This document shows, one piece after another, positions 42,770-51,887 of a stretch of 64,000 bases of DNA. Below the pieces are notes generated by a model. That model worked only from the letters and a program-made list of their open reading frames with translations. It made no database searches and was not told where the DNA came from. The position numbers and the translations under genes are program-made. Source of the DNA: Nonlabens sp. Ci31 (GTDB taxonomy: Bacteria > Bacteroidota > Bacteroidia > Flavobacteriales > Flavobacteriaceae); contig NZ_CP043633.1 of assembly GCF_012974865.1 (NCBI RefSeq), positions 3,407,501 through 3,471,500 of the forward strand. The letters are read 5' to 3'. The first letter of the stretch is position 1, and each line of letters opens with the position of its first letter.

Positions 42770-43834
42770 ATGAAAACTTTAAAAATCACTTTATTCCTAT
42801 TAGTAGGATTATTAATAAGCATTACTTCTTGTGATACAGATGATGGTTTAAATAATGATCGTACAGACGCGACCATTACCGCAAACTCAAATGTGGCACT
42901 TCTTATGAGTAAGACTGCAACCAATGATGGTTCTGCAGATAACATTATAGATAGTGCCAACTGTTTAAGTGTTCAATTACCGGTAACAGTTACCGTAAAC
43001 GGCACCACACTTATCATTGATGACGAGGATGGATATGAGGATATTGAAGATATCATTGATCTATTCGATGATGATGTAGACAGTGTAGTCATCTCCTATC
43101 CCATTACAGTAATTCTAGCAGATTATTCAACAGTAACAGTAAACTCTGATACTGAATTAGCAACACTTACTGCAACTTGTACAGATGAAAATGACGATGA
43201 TGATGACATCGAATGCATTGACTTTCAATACCCTATTACGGCGTCAGTTTTTGATACCAACAACGTGTTAGTGAATACGATTACCATCAATAACGATAAT
43301 GACATGTATGATTTTATAGATGATCTGGAGGAGTTTGCGTCAGTAACAATTAATTTCCCTATTACCGTGATACTTGCTGACGGAACAACGCAAACCGTTA
43401 CTACTATTCAAGAGCTAGAAAATGCTATTGAAACAGCTGAAGACAGTTGTGATGAAGACGACGATTATGATTATGATGATGACGATTGTGATACTTGTAC
43501 AACAGCTGATTTAGATCGTATTTTTGCTGCTTGTCTACAATTTGAAGTAGACGACTTAACAAGAAATGATACCGATCTTGAAGATAACTATGCAGGATAT
43601 GTTTTTACATTTAACAATGATGGAACCATAACGGTTGTTGAAAACACCACTACATGGAATGGATCCTGGTCAGCTTCAGGGACTGCAAATGATATTGATA
43701 TCATCATAAATATAAACGGTTTACCAGATTTTAATGCCAGCTGGAACTTGCATGAAATCGAACAAGAATTAGGAGAAACTGAAGTTGAGCTAAGACTAGG
43801 TGATGATCGTTTAAGCTTTGAAAGCGATTGTTAA
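42770..43834 (+). CDS. Acidic repeat lipoprotein, second tandem copy
   Basis: The 354-residue paralogue of the preceding gene has the same order: lipoprotein signal (LLISITSC), two Cys-started beta repeats (CLSVQLPVTVTVNGTTLIID to SYPITVILADYSTVTVNSDT; CIDFQYPITASVFDTNNV to NFPITVILADGTTQTV), the acidic run DEDDDYDYDDDDCD and the C-terminal GYVFTFNNDGTITVVEN domain. Differences are spread evenly and mostly conservative, so both copies look functional. Within the repeats, all Cys and the YPI/FPI strands are kept. Function is unknown. A terminator follows. Confidence 0.75.
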   Translation: MKTLKITLFLLVGLLISITSCDTDDGLNNDRTDATITANSNVALLMSKTATNDGSADNIIDSANCLSVQLPVTVTVNGTTLIIDDEDGYEDIEDIIDLFDDDVDSVVISYPITVILADYSTVTVNSDTELATLTATCTDENDDDDDIECIDFQYPITASVFDTNNVLVNTITINNDNDMYDFIDDLEEFASVTINFPITVILADGTTQTVTTIQELENAIETAEDSCDEDDDYDYDDDDCDTCTTADLDRIFAACLQFEVDDLTRNDTDLEDNYAGYVFTFNNDGTITVVENTTTWNGSWSASGTANDIDIIININGLPDFNASWNLHEIEQELGETEVELRLGDDRLSFESDC

Positions 43835-43940
43835 ATCGCTTTCAATCATCAAACCAACCGATTGATGACCTATTCCAAAAATAGAACTTGATATTTTGAA
43901 AAAGAAAGAAAACATCTATCTTACTGATGGATGAAAACTG

Positions 43941-43975
43941 AAGAGCCAGCCCTATAATTATGACTGGCTCTTTTT
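43941..43975 (+). terminator. Terminator of the second acidic lipoprotein gene
   Basis: AGAGCCAG pairs with CTGGCTCT across a loop of about 12 nt and is followed by five T. Confidence 0.8.
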
Positions 43976-44064
43976 GTTGTACGAGCTTTCTGAATTAAAC
44001 TTTATAAGTCTGAAATGTATTTTTTAGTTCAAATATGGTGATTCTTATTACTTCTGTAAACCAA

Positions 44065-44094
44065 TTTATAAACTGGGATTTAAGCTTATATTTG
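44065..44094 (+). promoter_or_regulatory. Bacteroidota-type promoter of the CDP-alcohol phosphatidyltransferase gene
   Basis: TTTA at 44065 (one base off the -33 TTTG), an 18-bp spacer and TATATTTG at 44087 (perfect -7). Confidence 0.5.
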
Positions 44095-44142
44095 CAGCTT
44101 TCTAAAATGGTATATTCCGCAGTACTTTTTCTATGACATTAC

Positions 44143-44907
44143 ATGTCCAAATTACCCCAAGAGCATAAATTTATTGATCTCTCCGATTACGGAAGACCAG
44201 TAGCAAAGATGATCGCCAACTCCTTAAAAAACACTTCGTTCACGCCTATTCATGTGACCATAGGTTTTATCATATCCGGACTCATAGCTATTTACTGTAT
44301 TCTACAAGAGTACTTTTGGCTGGCTGGATTCTTTTTGATATTCAAATCCATACTTGATGCCGCAGATGGTGAGCTGGCTCGCGTAAAACAAAAACCATCC
44401 TACACGGGTCGTTATTTAGATTCGGTGTCAGACATTATCCTAAACGCTTTGTTTTTCCTATCTATCTGGTTCATTACAGATACTCCTATATGGATCTGTA
44501 TTACCGCCTTTTTAGGACTGCAGTTACAAGGAACACTGTACAACTACTACTACGTGATTTTGCGAAATAAATTTGATGGTGATACTACCAGTCGTGTATT
44601 TGAAACCAAAACACCAGTGGCATTAAAAGGCGAAAAACAACAACATGTCAATGTCCTTTTTAGTTTGTACCTATTCTTTTATGGGGCTTTTGATAAGACC
44701 ATTTATACTTTAGATCGCAATGCAGGAATTGGAAAAATATTCCCCAAATGGTTCATGACTAGTGTTTCTACCTTTGGTCTGGGTTTCCAATTACTCATCA
44801 TTTCTGTAATGCTGGTATTGGATTTTAAAGCTCTTATACTGCCATTCTTTTTGGCGTATACAGTCATGGTTTTTATTTTTATTGGGGTTAGGAAGGCTTT
44901 TTATTAA
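44143..44907 (+). CDS. CDP-alcohol phosphatidyltransferase family membrane protein
   Basis: The 254-residue integral membrane enzyme has the family motif DGxxAR...G...D...D. It is spread over DAADGELARVKQKPS and GRYLDSVSD near residues 80-105, where the Asp residues bind the metal and CDP. About six membrane helices surround it. It transfers an alcohol to a CDP-activated lipid, or the reverse. The acceptor cannot be read from sequence. The GMC oxidoreductase follows 135 bp later on the same strand. Confidence 0.88.
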   Translation: MSKLPQEHKFIDLSDYGRPVAKMIANSLKNTSFTPIHVTIGFIISGLIAIYCILQEYFWLAGFFLIFKSILDAADGELARVKQKPSYTGRYLDSVSDIILNALFFLSIWFITDTPIWICITAFLGLQLQGTLYNYYYVILRNKFDGDTTSRVFETKTPVALKGEKQQHVNVLFSLYLFFYGAFDKTIYTLDRNAGIGKIFPKWFMTSVSTFGLGFQLLIISVMLVLDFKALILPFFLAYTVMVFIFIGVRKAFY

Positions 44908-45042
44908 AAAATAGTTTTAAAAAACTTTTCTAAGTGTTTTGAAGAATTTAAACACACCAACTATTTTTAAATCTTATTCGTAAATTAGCTTCCTTTAATA
45001 TTTTCTTTTTCAAAAATTGCTTTAAATGTAAGTTCAACTAAT

Positions 45043-46599
45043 ATGGAATACGATTATATCATAATAGGAAGCGGCTTTGGAGGATCTGTTAGTGCGTTGC
45101 GGTTATCTCAAAAAGGATATAAAGTCTTGGTAATTGAAAAGGGAAAATGGTATCAAGCAAAAGACTTTCCTAAAACCAATTGGAACTTCAGAAAATGGTT
45201 ATGGGTGCCGTATCTAAGGTTTTTTGGAATCATGAAACTTTCTGTTTTTAAACATATTGCGATTATTTCTGGAACTGGTGTGGGCGGTGGTTCTTTAGTA
45301 TACGCCAATACCCTACCCACACCAAAAACTACATTTTTCAACTCTGGTAGTTGGAAAGAATTAAACGACTGGGAAACCGAGCTACAGCCTCATTACGATA
45401 CGGCACTTCAAATGTTAGGCGCTACAAAAAATCCTAAATTATTTGATGGGGATCTAGGTCTCCACAAAGTTGCAAAAGATTTAAATATCAAGGAAAAATT
45501 TGATGCTACTCGAGTTGCTGTCTTTTTTGGTGAGCCTGATGTTACTGTAAAGGACCCCTACTTTAAAGGTAAAGGACCAGAACGTGCTGGATGTAATTTT
45601 TGTGGTGCTTGCATGACTGGCTGTAGATACAATGCAAAAAATACCCTGGATAAAAACTACCTCTATCTCGCACAAAAAAATGGTGCAGAAATACGCGCTG
45701 AAAATGAAGTGATTGATGTGCAGCCTATAAATGCTGCTGATGGTTCTCAAGGCTATCAAGTTTCCATAAAAAGCAGTACTAAGTTATTTGCTAAGCGTAA
45801 AATAATAAAAACCAAAGGAGTGATCTTTTCTGGTGGTGTTTTAGGTACGGTAAAGTTACTTTTAAAACTCAAAATGAAATCACTACCCCATTTATCAGAT
45901 AAGTTGGGTGAAGATATACGCAGTAATAATGAAACCTTGATAAGTGTTAGTGGGTTGGAAAAAGATAAAAATTATTCTAAAGGTATTGCCATAGGCAGCA
46001 TTCTCCACACCGATGAAAACAGTCATCTAGAAATTTGCCGGTATGGAGAGGGCTCCGACGCCTGGAAATTAGCTCATTTGCCCTATGTTACCGGTTCTAA
46101 TGTGACCTCACGTATTTTTAAGACAATAGGTAAGCTTTTTAAACATCCTGTAGATTATTTTAAAATTTATTTTGTTAACGGTTGGGCAAAAAACACAGTT
46201 GTCTTACTATTTATGCAAACGCTGGATAGTACCTTAAAGTTTAAACGCAACGCGATTGGGCAAATGTCCTCGACTGTAAGTACAGGTAAAGCTCCTACGC
46301 CTTTTATCCCAGAGTCTATACAGCTGGTGAAGGCCTACAGCAAAGCCATCAAAGGAGTAAGTACCTCTTTTGCGTTAGAGACACTTGCAGGGATTCCTTC
46401 TACCGCACATATTCTGGGCGGTGCCGTTATGGGGAAAGACAGCACAACCGGTGTGATTGATAAAGACAATAAAGTTTTTGGCTACATCAATATGTTAGTG
46501 ATCGATGGAGCAATGATATCAGCTAATCCGGGTGTAAATCCATCGCTAACCATAACTGCTATTGCCGAAAAAGCTATGGGTGAAATTCCAAACAAATAG
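45043..46599 (+). CDS. GMC-family FAD oxidoreductase (cholesterol-oxidase-like)
   Basis: The 518-residue flavoprotein begins with a dinucleotide-binding motif (YDYIIIGSGFGGSVSALRL). The FAD-contact segment SGTGVGGGSLVYANTLP follows near 80. A Cys-rich stretch, CNFCGACMTGCRYNAKNT near 185, recalls the segment found in steroid-oxidising relatives and may hold an iron-sulfur cluster or structural metal. The C-terminal part has HILGGAVMGKD and NPGVNPSLTITAIAEKAM, containing the usual catalytic His and Asn. It oxidises an alcohol; the substrate is unknown. No lipid pathway genes besides the phosphatidyltransferase are near. Confidence 0.88.
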   Translation: MEYDYIIIGSGFGGSVSALRLSQKGYKVLVIEKGKWYQAKDFPKTNWNFRKWLWVPYLRFFGIMKLSVFKHIAIISGTGVGGGSLVYANTLPTPKTTFFNSGSWKELNDWETELQPHYDTALQMLGATKNPKLFDGDLGLHKVAKDLNIKEKFDATRVAVFFGEPDVTVKDPYFKGKGPERAGCNFCGACMTGCRYNAKNTLDKNYLYLAQKNGAEIRAENEVIDVQPINAADGSQGYQVSIKSSTKLFAKRKIIKTKGVIFSGGVLGTVKLLLKLKMKSLPHLSDKLGEDIRSNNETLISVSGLEKDKNYSKGIAIGSILHTDENSHLEICRYGEGSDAWKLAHLPYVTGSNVTSRIFKTIGKLFKHPVDYFKIYFVNGWAKNTVVLLFMQTLDSTLKFKRNAIGQMSSTVSTGKAPTPFIPESIQLVKAYSKAIKGVSTSFALETLAGIPSTAHILGGAVMGKDSTTGVIDKDNKVFGYINMLVIDGAMISANPGVNPSLTITAIAEKAMGEIPNK

Positions 46600-46777
46600 A
46601 AGAACATCCTTTAGAATTGGCAGGCTAAGTCTAGTTTTTCAATCACTGACAAAAATTCAGTCAACTAATTTTGTTTTTCTATTAGAGATGTATTAAAGTT
46701 AATGATCTAAAAATTTAGTATACCTTAGACTTTACGACTGACCGGTTAACTATCGCTTAAAAAGGGGGCTAAATAAT

Positions 46778-47680
46778 ATGCAAAAGAACAAAATGATATT
46801 CCTATTTGAAAAATTTTTCTCTGATAAGACTCGGGAAAGAACTGAAAAAGTCATTCTCAATCTTGCTCTTCTCAGCTTTTTTGTTCACCTAGCAGTGATC
46901 TATTTATTCAAATTTGATTTTATAGAGTTATCTATAGACACCGGATTATTAAAAAACCCTATATCTGCCGTTTACACGCCATTTTCTTTTATCCTAATCT
47001 ACGAGGTTTATTTACTTATTTATTATTTACCTCAGTCCATCACTACCTATATCACCAAGCAATATGAAATTATAACGTTGATCATTATTCGTAAATTATT
47101 TAAAGACTTAGCTTCTTTAGAACTTTCTTCTGAGTGGTTTGAAATAAAAGGAGATTTACAATTTACTTATGATTTAATAGGATCACTACTGCTATTCTAT
47201 TTTATATTTCAATTTCAAAAGCAAGGCAGAAGAAAATTAACTCTAATAAATAACATAAAGCCCAGAGTGGAAAAGTTCATTTATAAGAAAAAAGTAATTG
47301 CCGTTATTTTGGTGCCATTATTCTTTGTTATGGCCTTGTACACTCTTGTCACTTGGGCTATAGGGTTTTCTCTTACTCCTAATGACTTAGCACCTTTTGA
47401 GAGTATCAACAATCTATTTTTTGACGAGTTTTTTACCGTGCTTATTTTAGTTGATGTGGTACTTCTTCTAATATCATTATTTTATACTGATCAATTTCAT
47501 AAGATCATTAGAAACTCCGGATTTATTATATCTACCATTTTAATAAGGATGTCTTTTGGAGTGAGTGGTGCGATCAGTACTATTTTAATTGTGGTGGCTG
47601 TTCTTTTTGGACTTGCCATGATTACCGTTCACAATAAATATGAAAAGGACATACTCGATAGAGCTTCTGATAAAATATAG
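46778..47680 (+). CDS. Uncharacterised integral membrane protein
   Basis: The 300-residue protein has at least six hydrophobic helices: about 25-45 (LALLSFFVHLAVIYLF), 65-85, 130-150, 170-195 (VIAVILVPLFFVMALYTLVT), 220-240 (FTVLILVDVVLLLISLFY) and 250-290 (paired). One helix near 95 (IITLIIIRKLFKDL) carries basic residues, as in voltage-sensor-like segments, but the spacing is not convincing. No family is recognised. It is flanked by a gene-free stretch and has no operon partner. A second ATG at codon 6 is possible. Confidence 0.7.
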   Translation: MQKNKMIFLFEKFFSDKTRERTEKVILNLALLSFFVHLAVIYLFKFDFIELSIDTGLLKNPISAVYTPFSFILIYEVYLLIYYLPQSITTYITKQYEIITLIIIRKLFKDLASLELSSEWFEIKGDLQFTYDLIGSLLLFYFIFQFQKQGRRKLTLINNIKPRVEKFIYKKKVIAVILVPLFFVMALYTLVTWAIGFSLTPNDLAPFESINNLFFDEFFTVLILVDVVLLLISLFYTDQFHKIIRNSGFIISTILIRMSFGVSGAISTILIVVAVLFGLAMITVHNKYEKDILDRASDKI

Positions 47681-48217
47681 CAGCAATAAGTCTACAAATA
47701 AAAGTGATTAAAAAGTAAATTTGGTGCAGATGCGCAGGCCTCTTTTGTCATTAAAATCAATCCAGTAGGGCAAGGTATCTTAGAACTTTTATTCCAAAAG
47801 TAAGCTGTTTAAATCCAAAAGTATGGAACAAAATCAAAGTTGACGGTATACATAGCCAAATCTTGAGCAACAAATTAATGCAAACCCATCATTTAAAGAT
47901 CGGTTCACAGGTGGATGATCTTCTCGCTTTACAGGTCGACGATGATGACTTTTTATGATCGATTAGGTTTTGATAAATCTTCTAAACACCAGTTTAAATA
48001 GGTTTTATAAATTGGAATCAAAGAGAACCTGCTAGGTTAATAGTATTCATAGAGTAGCTCGCGCCAGTATCGCCGTAAGAAAATCGTCCCTATATAAATC
48101 ACCGTAAACCACTTAAAAAAACTTAGCTAATGACGGTTTTACCTATGGAAAGGCTTAAAAATAAAAACGCCTCGCAAGTTGCGAGGCGTTGTAAATATGA
48201 CTAAAACTCTAAGAAAA
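47681..48217. other. Gene-poor interval with coding-like fragments
   Basis: No intact gene is present. Short protein-like frames occur (KFGADAQASFVIKINPVGQG near 47718; HSQILSNKLMQTHHLKIGSQ near 47850; MTFYDRLGFDKSSKHQFK near 47941-47998), suggesting a dead gene or genes of unknown family. The L31 terminator lies at the right end. Confidence 0.35.
48163..48190 (-). terminator. Terminator of the L31 gene
   Basis: AACGCCTCGCAA pairs with TTGCGAGGCGTT; on the minus strand it is followed by a T run. Confidence 0.9.
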
Positions 48218-48469
48218 TTACTTCTTAAATTTTGAGTATTTGTTTTTAAATTTATCAATACGACCAGCAGTATCGATAAGTTTGCTTTCTCCCGTATAAA
48301 ATGGGTGAGATGTACGAGAAATCTCTAATTTGATCAATGGATATTCTGATCCTTCAAAATCGATGGTCTCGCTAGTATTTGCAGTAGATTTGGTAATGAA
48401 AACTTCTTCATTAGACATATCCTTAAACGCTACTAATCTATAATTCTCTGGGTGTATTCCTTTTTGCAT
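48218..48469 (-). CDS. rpmE2: Type B 50S ribosomal protein L31
   Basis: The 83-residue protein starts [20 protein letters not shown] and has [20 protein letters not shown] and a basic C-terminus. It lacks the CxxC pairs of the zinc form, so it is the zinc-free type B. Such copies replace the zinc form when zinc is scarce, but in many Bacteroidota this is the only L31. No zinc-uptake genes adjoin it. Confidence 0.96.
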   Translation of the reverse strand: MQKGIHPENYRLVAFKDMSNEEVFITKSTANTSETIDFEGSEYPLIKLEISRTSHPFYTGESKLIDTAGRIDKFKNKYSKFKK

Positions 48470-48496
48470 GACTTAAATCTTATTCTTTTGCGGCTG

Positions 48497-48504
48497 CAAA
48501 TTTA
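48497..48504 (-). promoter_or_regulatory. -7 element of the L31 gene
   Basis: TAAATTTG on the minus strand matches TAnnTTTG, 27 bp before the start codon. Confidence 0.45.
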
Positions 48505-48586
48505 ATTATTTTTCTTTAAATAACAACCTTTTAATTCCTAATTAATTTAAAACAAATGTAAGGCTTAAAACCACACCTCCTAGCTT

Positions 48587-48594
48587 TATATTTG
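48587..48594 (+). promoter_or_regulatory. -7 element that decides the first DUF4199 start
   Basis: TATATTTG overlaps the TTG at 48592 that would open a longer frame, so translation must begin further on, at the GTG at 48619. Confidence 0.5.
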
Positions 48595-48618
48595 CGTTCT
48601 TATTTAAAAACCATTTTT

Positions 48619-49110
48619 GTGGAACAAACGATCAAGAGAAACTCCTTAATTTTAGGACTTGTAGGAGCATTATTTACCCTAGGAATCTATATGTACATGT
48701 GGAAGGCCCAGGATTATTTAAACCCGCTATTAAACACATCTATATATATTTACCCCATCATATTTGGTGTCATCGCACAAGTGTGGGCAAGGGTCGTAAT
48801 GAATGGTAAGGTTTCTTTTAGACAAGTTATCTTAGCTTACTTCATTTGTATCCTTTTGGTTTTTATAACCGAATCCATTACCTACTACCTTTTGCTTAAC
48901 CATATCGATACCAACGCCAAAGAAATTTTATTACAAGCATGGCGTGGCATTAATGACAAGACTCAGAGCAACCTGGCCCAGGTTAAAGTATTCAAAGAAC
49001 CAACTTTTTCTTTATCAGAATTTGCCTTAGGATTTGCGACTAAAACTCTTATGTTTACCGTTCCAGGGTTGATTTCTGGACTCGTTATTAGTAAAATACC
49101 TCAGCGATAG
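48619..49110 (+). CDS. DUF4199 domain membrane protein
   Basis: The 164-residue protein begins at GTG with VEQTIKRNSLILGLVGALFT, the usual DUF4199 opening. It has four membrane helices (about 12-30, 40-58, 70-92 and 138-158) with a soluble loop between the last two. A TTG 27 bp upstream is in frame but lies in the promoter. The next gene is a paralogue, and the glycosyltransferase follows, a gene order common in flavobacteria. The role is unknown. Confidence 0.82.
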   Translation: MEQTIKRNSLILGLVGALFTLGIYMYMWKAQDYLNPLLNTSIYIYPIIFGVIAQVWARVVMNGKVSFRQVILAYFICILLVFITESITYYLLLNHIDTNAKEILLQAWRGINDKTQSNLAQVKVFKEPTFSLSEFALGFATKTLMFTVPGLISGLVISKIPQR

Positions 49111-49129
49111 TTGGTAGTATTTTCCTTAT

Positions 49130-49137
49130 TATATTTG
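49130..49137 (+). promoter_or_regulatory. -7 element of the second DUF4199 gene
   Basis: TATATTTG, a perfect TAnnTTTG, 23 bp before the ATG at 49161. Confidence 0.45.
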
Positions 49138-49160
49138 GATATTAAATGCTCAAGATTAAT

Positions 49161-49724
49161 ATGATGGACTCAACCTTAAAAAAAATATCATTTAAAAACG
49201 GACTCCTAGGTTTTACACTTTTCATAGTGGCCTATTTTATCATGTGGAAAATAAACCTAAGTCTTTTCCTAAATCCACTAATTACCTACCCTCTTTCAAT
49301 TGCGATGTTTATTTTGGCTGTTTACTCTCAAAAACAAGCCAAAAAAGAATTAGGTGGTTACATCAGTTTTGGGACTGCCCTACTCTACTTTGTAATTACC
49401 ACTGCCATTGCGTTCTTTGGTTATGTAGTTGCAAGTATTTTAATTTTCAATATTATTGATTCAGGCGCAAAACAGGAATTGCTGGAGCTTACCATAAAGG
49501 CATCTGTAGAAATGAGTGAGAAAATGCTGGGTTGGTTGGGTATGGAAGATGCTGCTGGACAAGTTTCGGAAGATCAAATACGTGATTCTATGAAAATTAG
49601 CCCCACTCCTTTTGGCATTACTAGTCTTATCATTGGATACCTAGGTAATTTGGCGTTTTTTACTGTCCTTGGCTTGATCTCCAGTCTAATTATTAAAAAG
49701 GATAAACCTTACGAGTTTGAATAA
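49161..49724 (+). CDS. DUF4199 domain membrane protein, second copy
   Basis: The protein of about 187 residues begins MMDSTLKKISFKNGLLGFTL and has four membrane helices in the same spacing as its upstream paralogue, with a longer loop between helices 3 and 4 (AKQELLELTIKASVEMSEKM). An ATG at 49146 is also in frame. The end overlaps the first codons of the glycosyltransferase by 8 bp, so the two are translationally coupled. It may assist the glycosyltransferase in the membrane, which is inference. Confidence 0.8.
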   Translation: MMDSTLKKISFKNGLLGFTLFIVAYFIMWKINLSLFLNPLITYPLSIAMFILAVYSQKQAKKELGGYISFGTALLYFVITTAIAFFGYVVASILIFNIIDSGAKQELLELTIKASVEMSEKMLGWLGMEDAAGQVSEDQIRDSMKISPTPFGITSLIIGYLGNLAFFTVLGLISSLIIKKDKPYEFE

Positions 49725-50715
49725 AACCGATCTTTCCATAATCATCCCGCTTCTAAATGAGGCAGAATCGCTTCCAGAATTGCAGGCATGGATCAATCGC
49801 GTCATGGAAACCACCGTTGTATCTTATGAAGTTATTTATATAGATGATGGTAGTACGGATGCAAGTTGGGACATCATAAGCAAGCTTTCGCGCCATGCCT
49901 ACCAGCAGGAAGAAAAGCAGAATCAAGTTCAGGCTCTTAACCCTATAAAAGGCATCAAGTTTCAGACGAACTACGGGAAGTCTCAGGCATTACATGCAGG
50001 TTTTAAACTCGCTCAAGGAAAAGTAGTTATTACTATGGATGCAGATCTTCAGGACTCTCCAAGTGAAATTCCAGAGTTGTATCAAATGATTACAGAAGGT
50101 AATTTCGATCTTGTCAGCGGCTGGAAAAAAAAGCGTTACGACAGTGTTATTTCTAAAAACTTACCCAGCAAACTCTTCAATTGGGCCGCACGTAAAACTA
50201 GTGGTGTACAACTCAATGATTTTAATTGCGGCTTAAAAGCGTACAAAAGCGAAGTCGTAAAAAATATAGATGTCCACGGCGAGATGCACCGTTATATTCC
50301 TGTTTTAGCAAAAAATGCAGGATTTACGAACATCACACAAAAAGAGGTTATTCATCAAGCGCGTAAATACGGTACGACTAAATTTGGTTACGAGCGTTTT
50401 ATCAATGGCTTTTTAGATTTGATCACTATTGCTTTTATTTCAAAATACGGCAAACGACCTATGCACCTTTTTGGCACCTTAGGTGTCATCATGTTTTTGA
50501 TAGGCTTTATAATTGCCGGCTACGTGGGCATTTCAAAGCTCTACCGTATGGCATATGATATTCCTTATAATTTAGTAACAGATAACCCTTGGTTTTTTAT
50601 CGCGTTAACCAGTATGATTCTAGGAACGCTTTTCTTTATTGCAGGTTTCTTAGGAGAACTTATTCTAAGAAATGGCCATCAAGGGAATCGCTATACAGTG
50701 GCACAAGAGATTTAG
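49717..50715 (+). CDS. Family 2 glycosyltransferase with C-terminal membrane helices (DPM1-like)
   Basis: The 332-residue enzyme starts at TTG inside the end of the DUF4199 gene; no in-frame ATG lies before the conserved first strand (LSIIIPLLNEAESLPEL). It has the nucleotide-binding DDGSTD, the DxD-type VITMDADLQDSP, DFNCGLKAYKSEVV, and two C-terminal membrane helices (about 250-275 and 295-320). It transfers a sugar to a polyprenyl phosphate or similar lipid. The repeat island starts on the last base of its stop codon. Confidence 0.92.
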   Translation: MNKTDLSIIIPLLNEAESLPELQAWINRVMETTVVSYEVIYIDDGSTDASWDIISKLSRHAYQQEEKQNQVQALNPIKGIKFQTNYGKSQALHAGFKLAQGKVVITMDADLQDSPSEIPELYQMITEGNFDLVSGWKKKRYDSVISKNLPSKLFNWAARKTSGVQLNDFNCGLKAYKSEVVKNIDVHGEMHRYIPVLAKNAGFTNITQKEVIHQARKYGTTKFGYERFINGFLDLITIAFISKYGKRPMHLFGTLGVIMFLIGFIIAGYVGISKLYRMAYDIPYNLVTDNPWFFIALTSMILGTLFFIAGFLGELILRNGHQGNRYTVAQEI

Positions 50716-51812
50716 TAGGCAGTAGTCTTGGTACAACCAATTACTAAATACAATAGATTTATCTCAAAACTATACGACCCATTGCGCTACTTAGTAGGCA
50801 GTAGGTAGGTGGATTTACAGCAAGCTGTAAATATGAGTAGGCAGTAGTCTTGGTACAACCAATTACTAAATACAATAGATTTATCTCAAAATTACACGAC
50901 CCATTGCGCTACTTAGTAGGCAGTAGGTAGGTGGATTTACAGCAAGCTGTAAATATGAGTAGGCAGTAGTCTTGGTACAACCAATTACTAAATACAATAG
51001 ATTTATCTCAAAATTATACGACCCATTGCGCTACTTAGTAGGCAGTAGGCAGGTGGATTTACAGCAAGCTGTAAATATGAGTAGGCAGTAGCCTTGGTAC
51101 AACCATTTACTAAATACAATAGATTTATCTCAAAATTATACGACCCATTACGCTACTTAGTAGGCAGTAGGCAGGTGGATTTACAGCAAGCTGTAAATAT
51201 GAGTAGGCAGTAGTCTTGGTACAAGCATTTACTAAATGCAATAGATTTATCTCAAAATTATACGACCCATTACGCTAATTAGTAGGCAGTAGGCAGGTGG
51301 ATTTACAGCAAGCTGTAAATATGAGTAGGCAGTAGTCTTGGTACAACCAATTACTAAATGCAATAGATTTATCTCAAAATTATACGACCCATTACGCTAC
51401 TTAGTAGGCAGTAGGTAGGTGGATTTACAGCAAGCTGTAAATATGAGTAGGCAGTAGTCTTGGTACAACCATTTACTAAATACAATAGATTTATCTCAAA
51501 ATTATACGACCCATTGCGCTACTTAGTAGGCAGTAGGTAGGTGGATTTACAGCAAGCTGTAAATATGAGTAGGCAGTAGTCTTGGTACAACCATTTACTA
51601 AATACAATAGATTTATCTCAAAATTATACGACCCATTGCGCTAATTAGTAGGCAGTAGGTAGGTGGATTTACAGCAAGCTGTAAATATGAGTAGGCAGTA
51701 GTCTTGGTACAACCAATTACTAAATGCAATAGATTTATCTCAAAATTATACGACCCATTGCGCTACTTAGTAGGCAGTAGGCAGGTGGATTTACAGCAAG
51801 CTGTAAATGTGA
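50715..51812. repeat. Tandem array of nine 122-bp units
   Basis: Units begin GTAGGCAGTAG at 50715, 50837, 50959, 51081, 51203, 51325, 51447, 51569 and 51691, so the period is exactly 122 bp each time. Within a unit come CTTGGTACAACC, ATACAATAGATTTATCTC, TACGACCCATTGCG, a second GTAGGCAGTAGGTAGG and the hairpin TTTACAGCAAGCTGTAAA. Copies differ by a few substitutions and no length change. There is no open frame, as 122 is not a multiple of 3. Confidence 0.97.
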
Positions 51813-51887
51813 GTAGGCAATCACTACCTCGTAAAGCAGTTCGATAGCTTATTCACTTTTGTTTACTCAGCTATCAACGCCACCTAC

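Larger units (their letters stand above)
43835..44142. other. Spacer with terminator and promoter
   Basis: The 308-bp spacer has a weak hairpin near 43846, the terminator at 43941-43975 and a promoter for the CDP-alcohol phosphatidyltransferase gene. No coding-like frame is seen. Confidence 0.5.

Noticed and set aside
46778..47680. Voltage-gated channel
   Set aside because: One helix has basic residues, but there is no S4 spacing and no pore motif.
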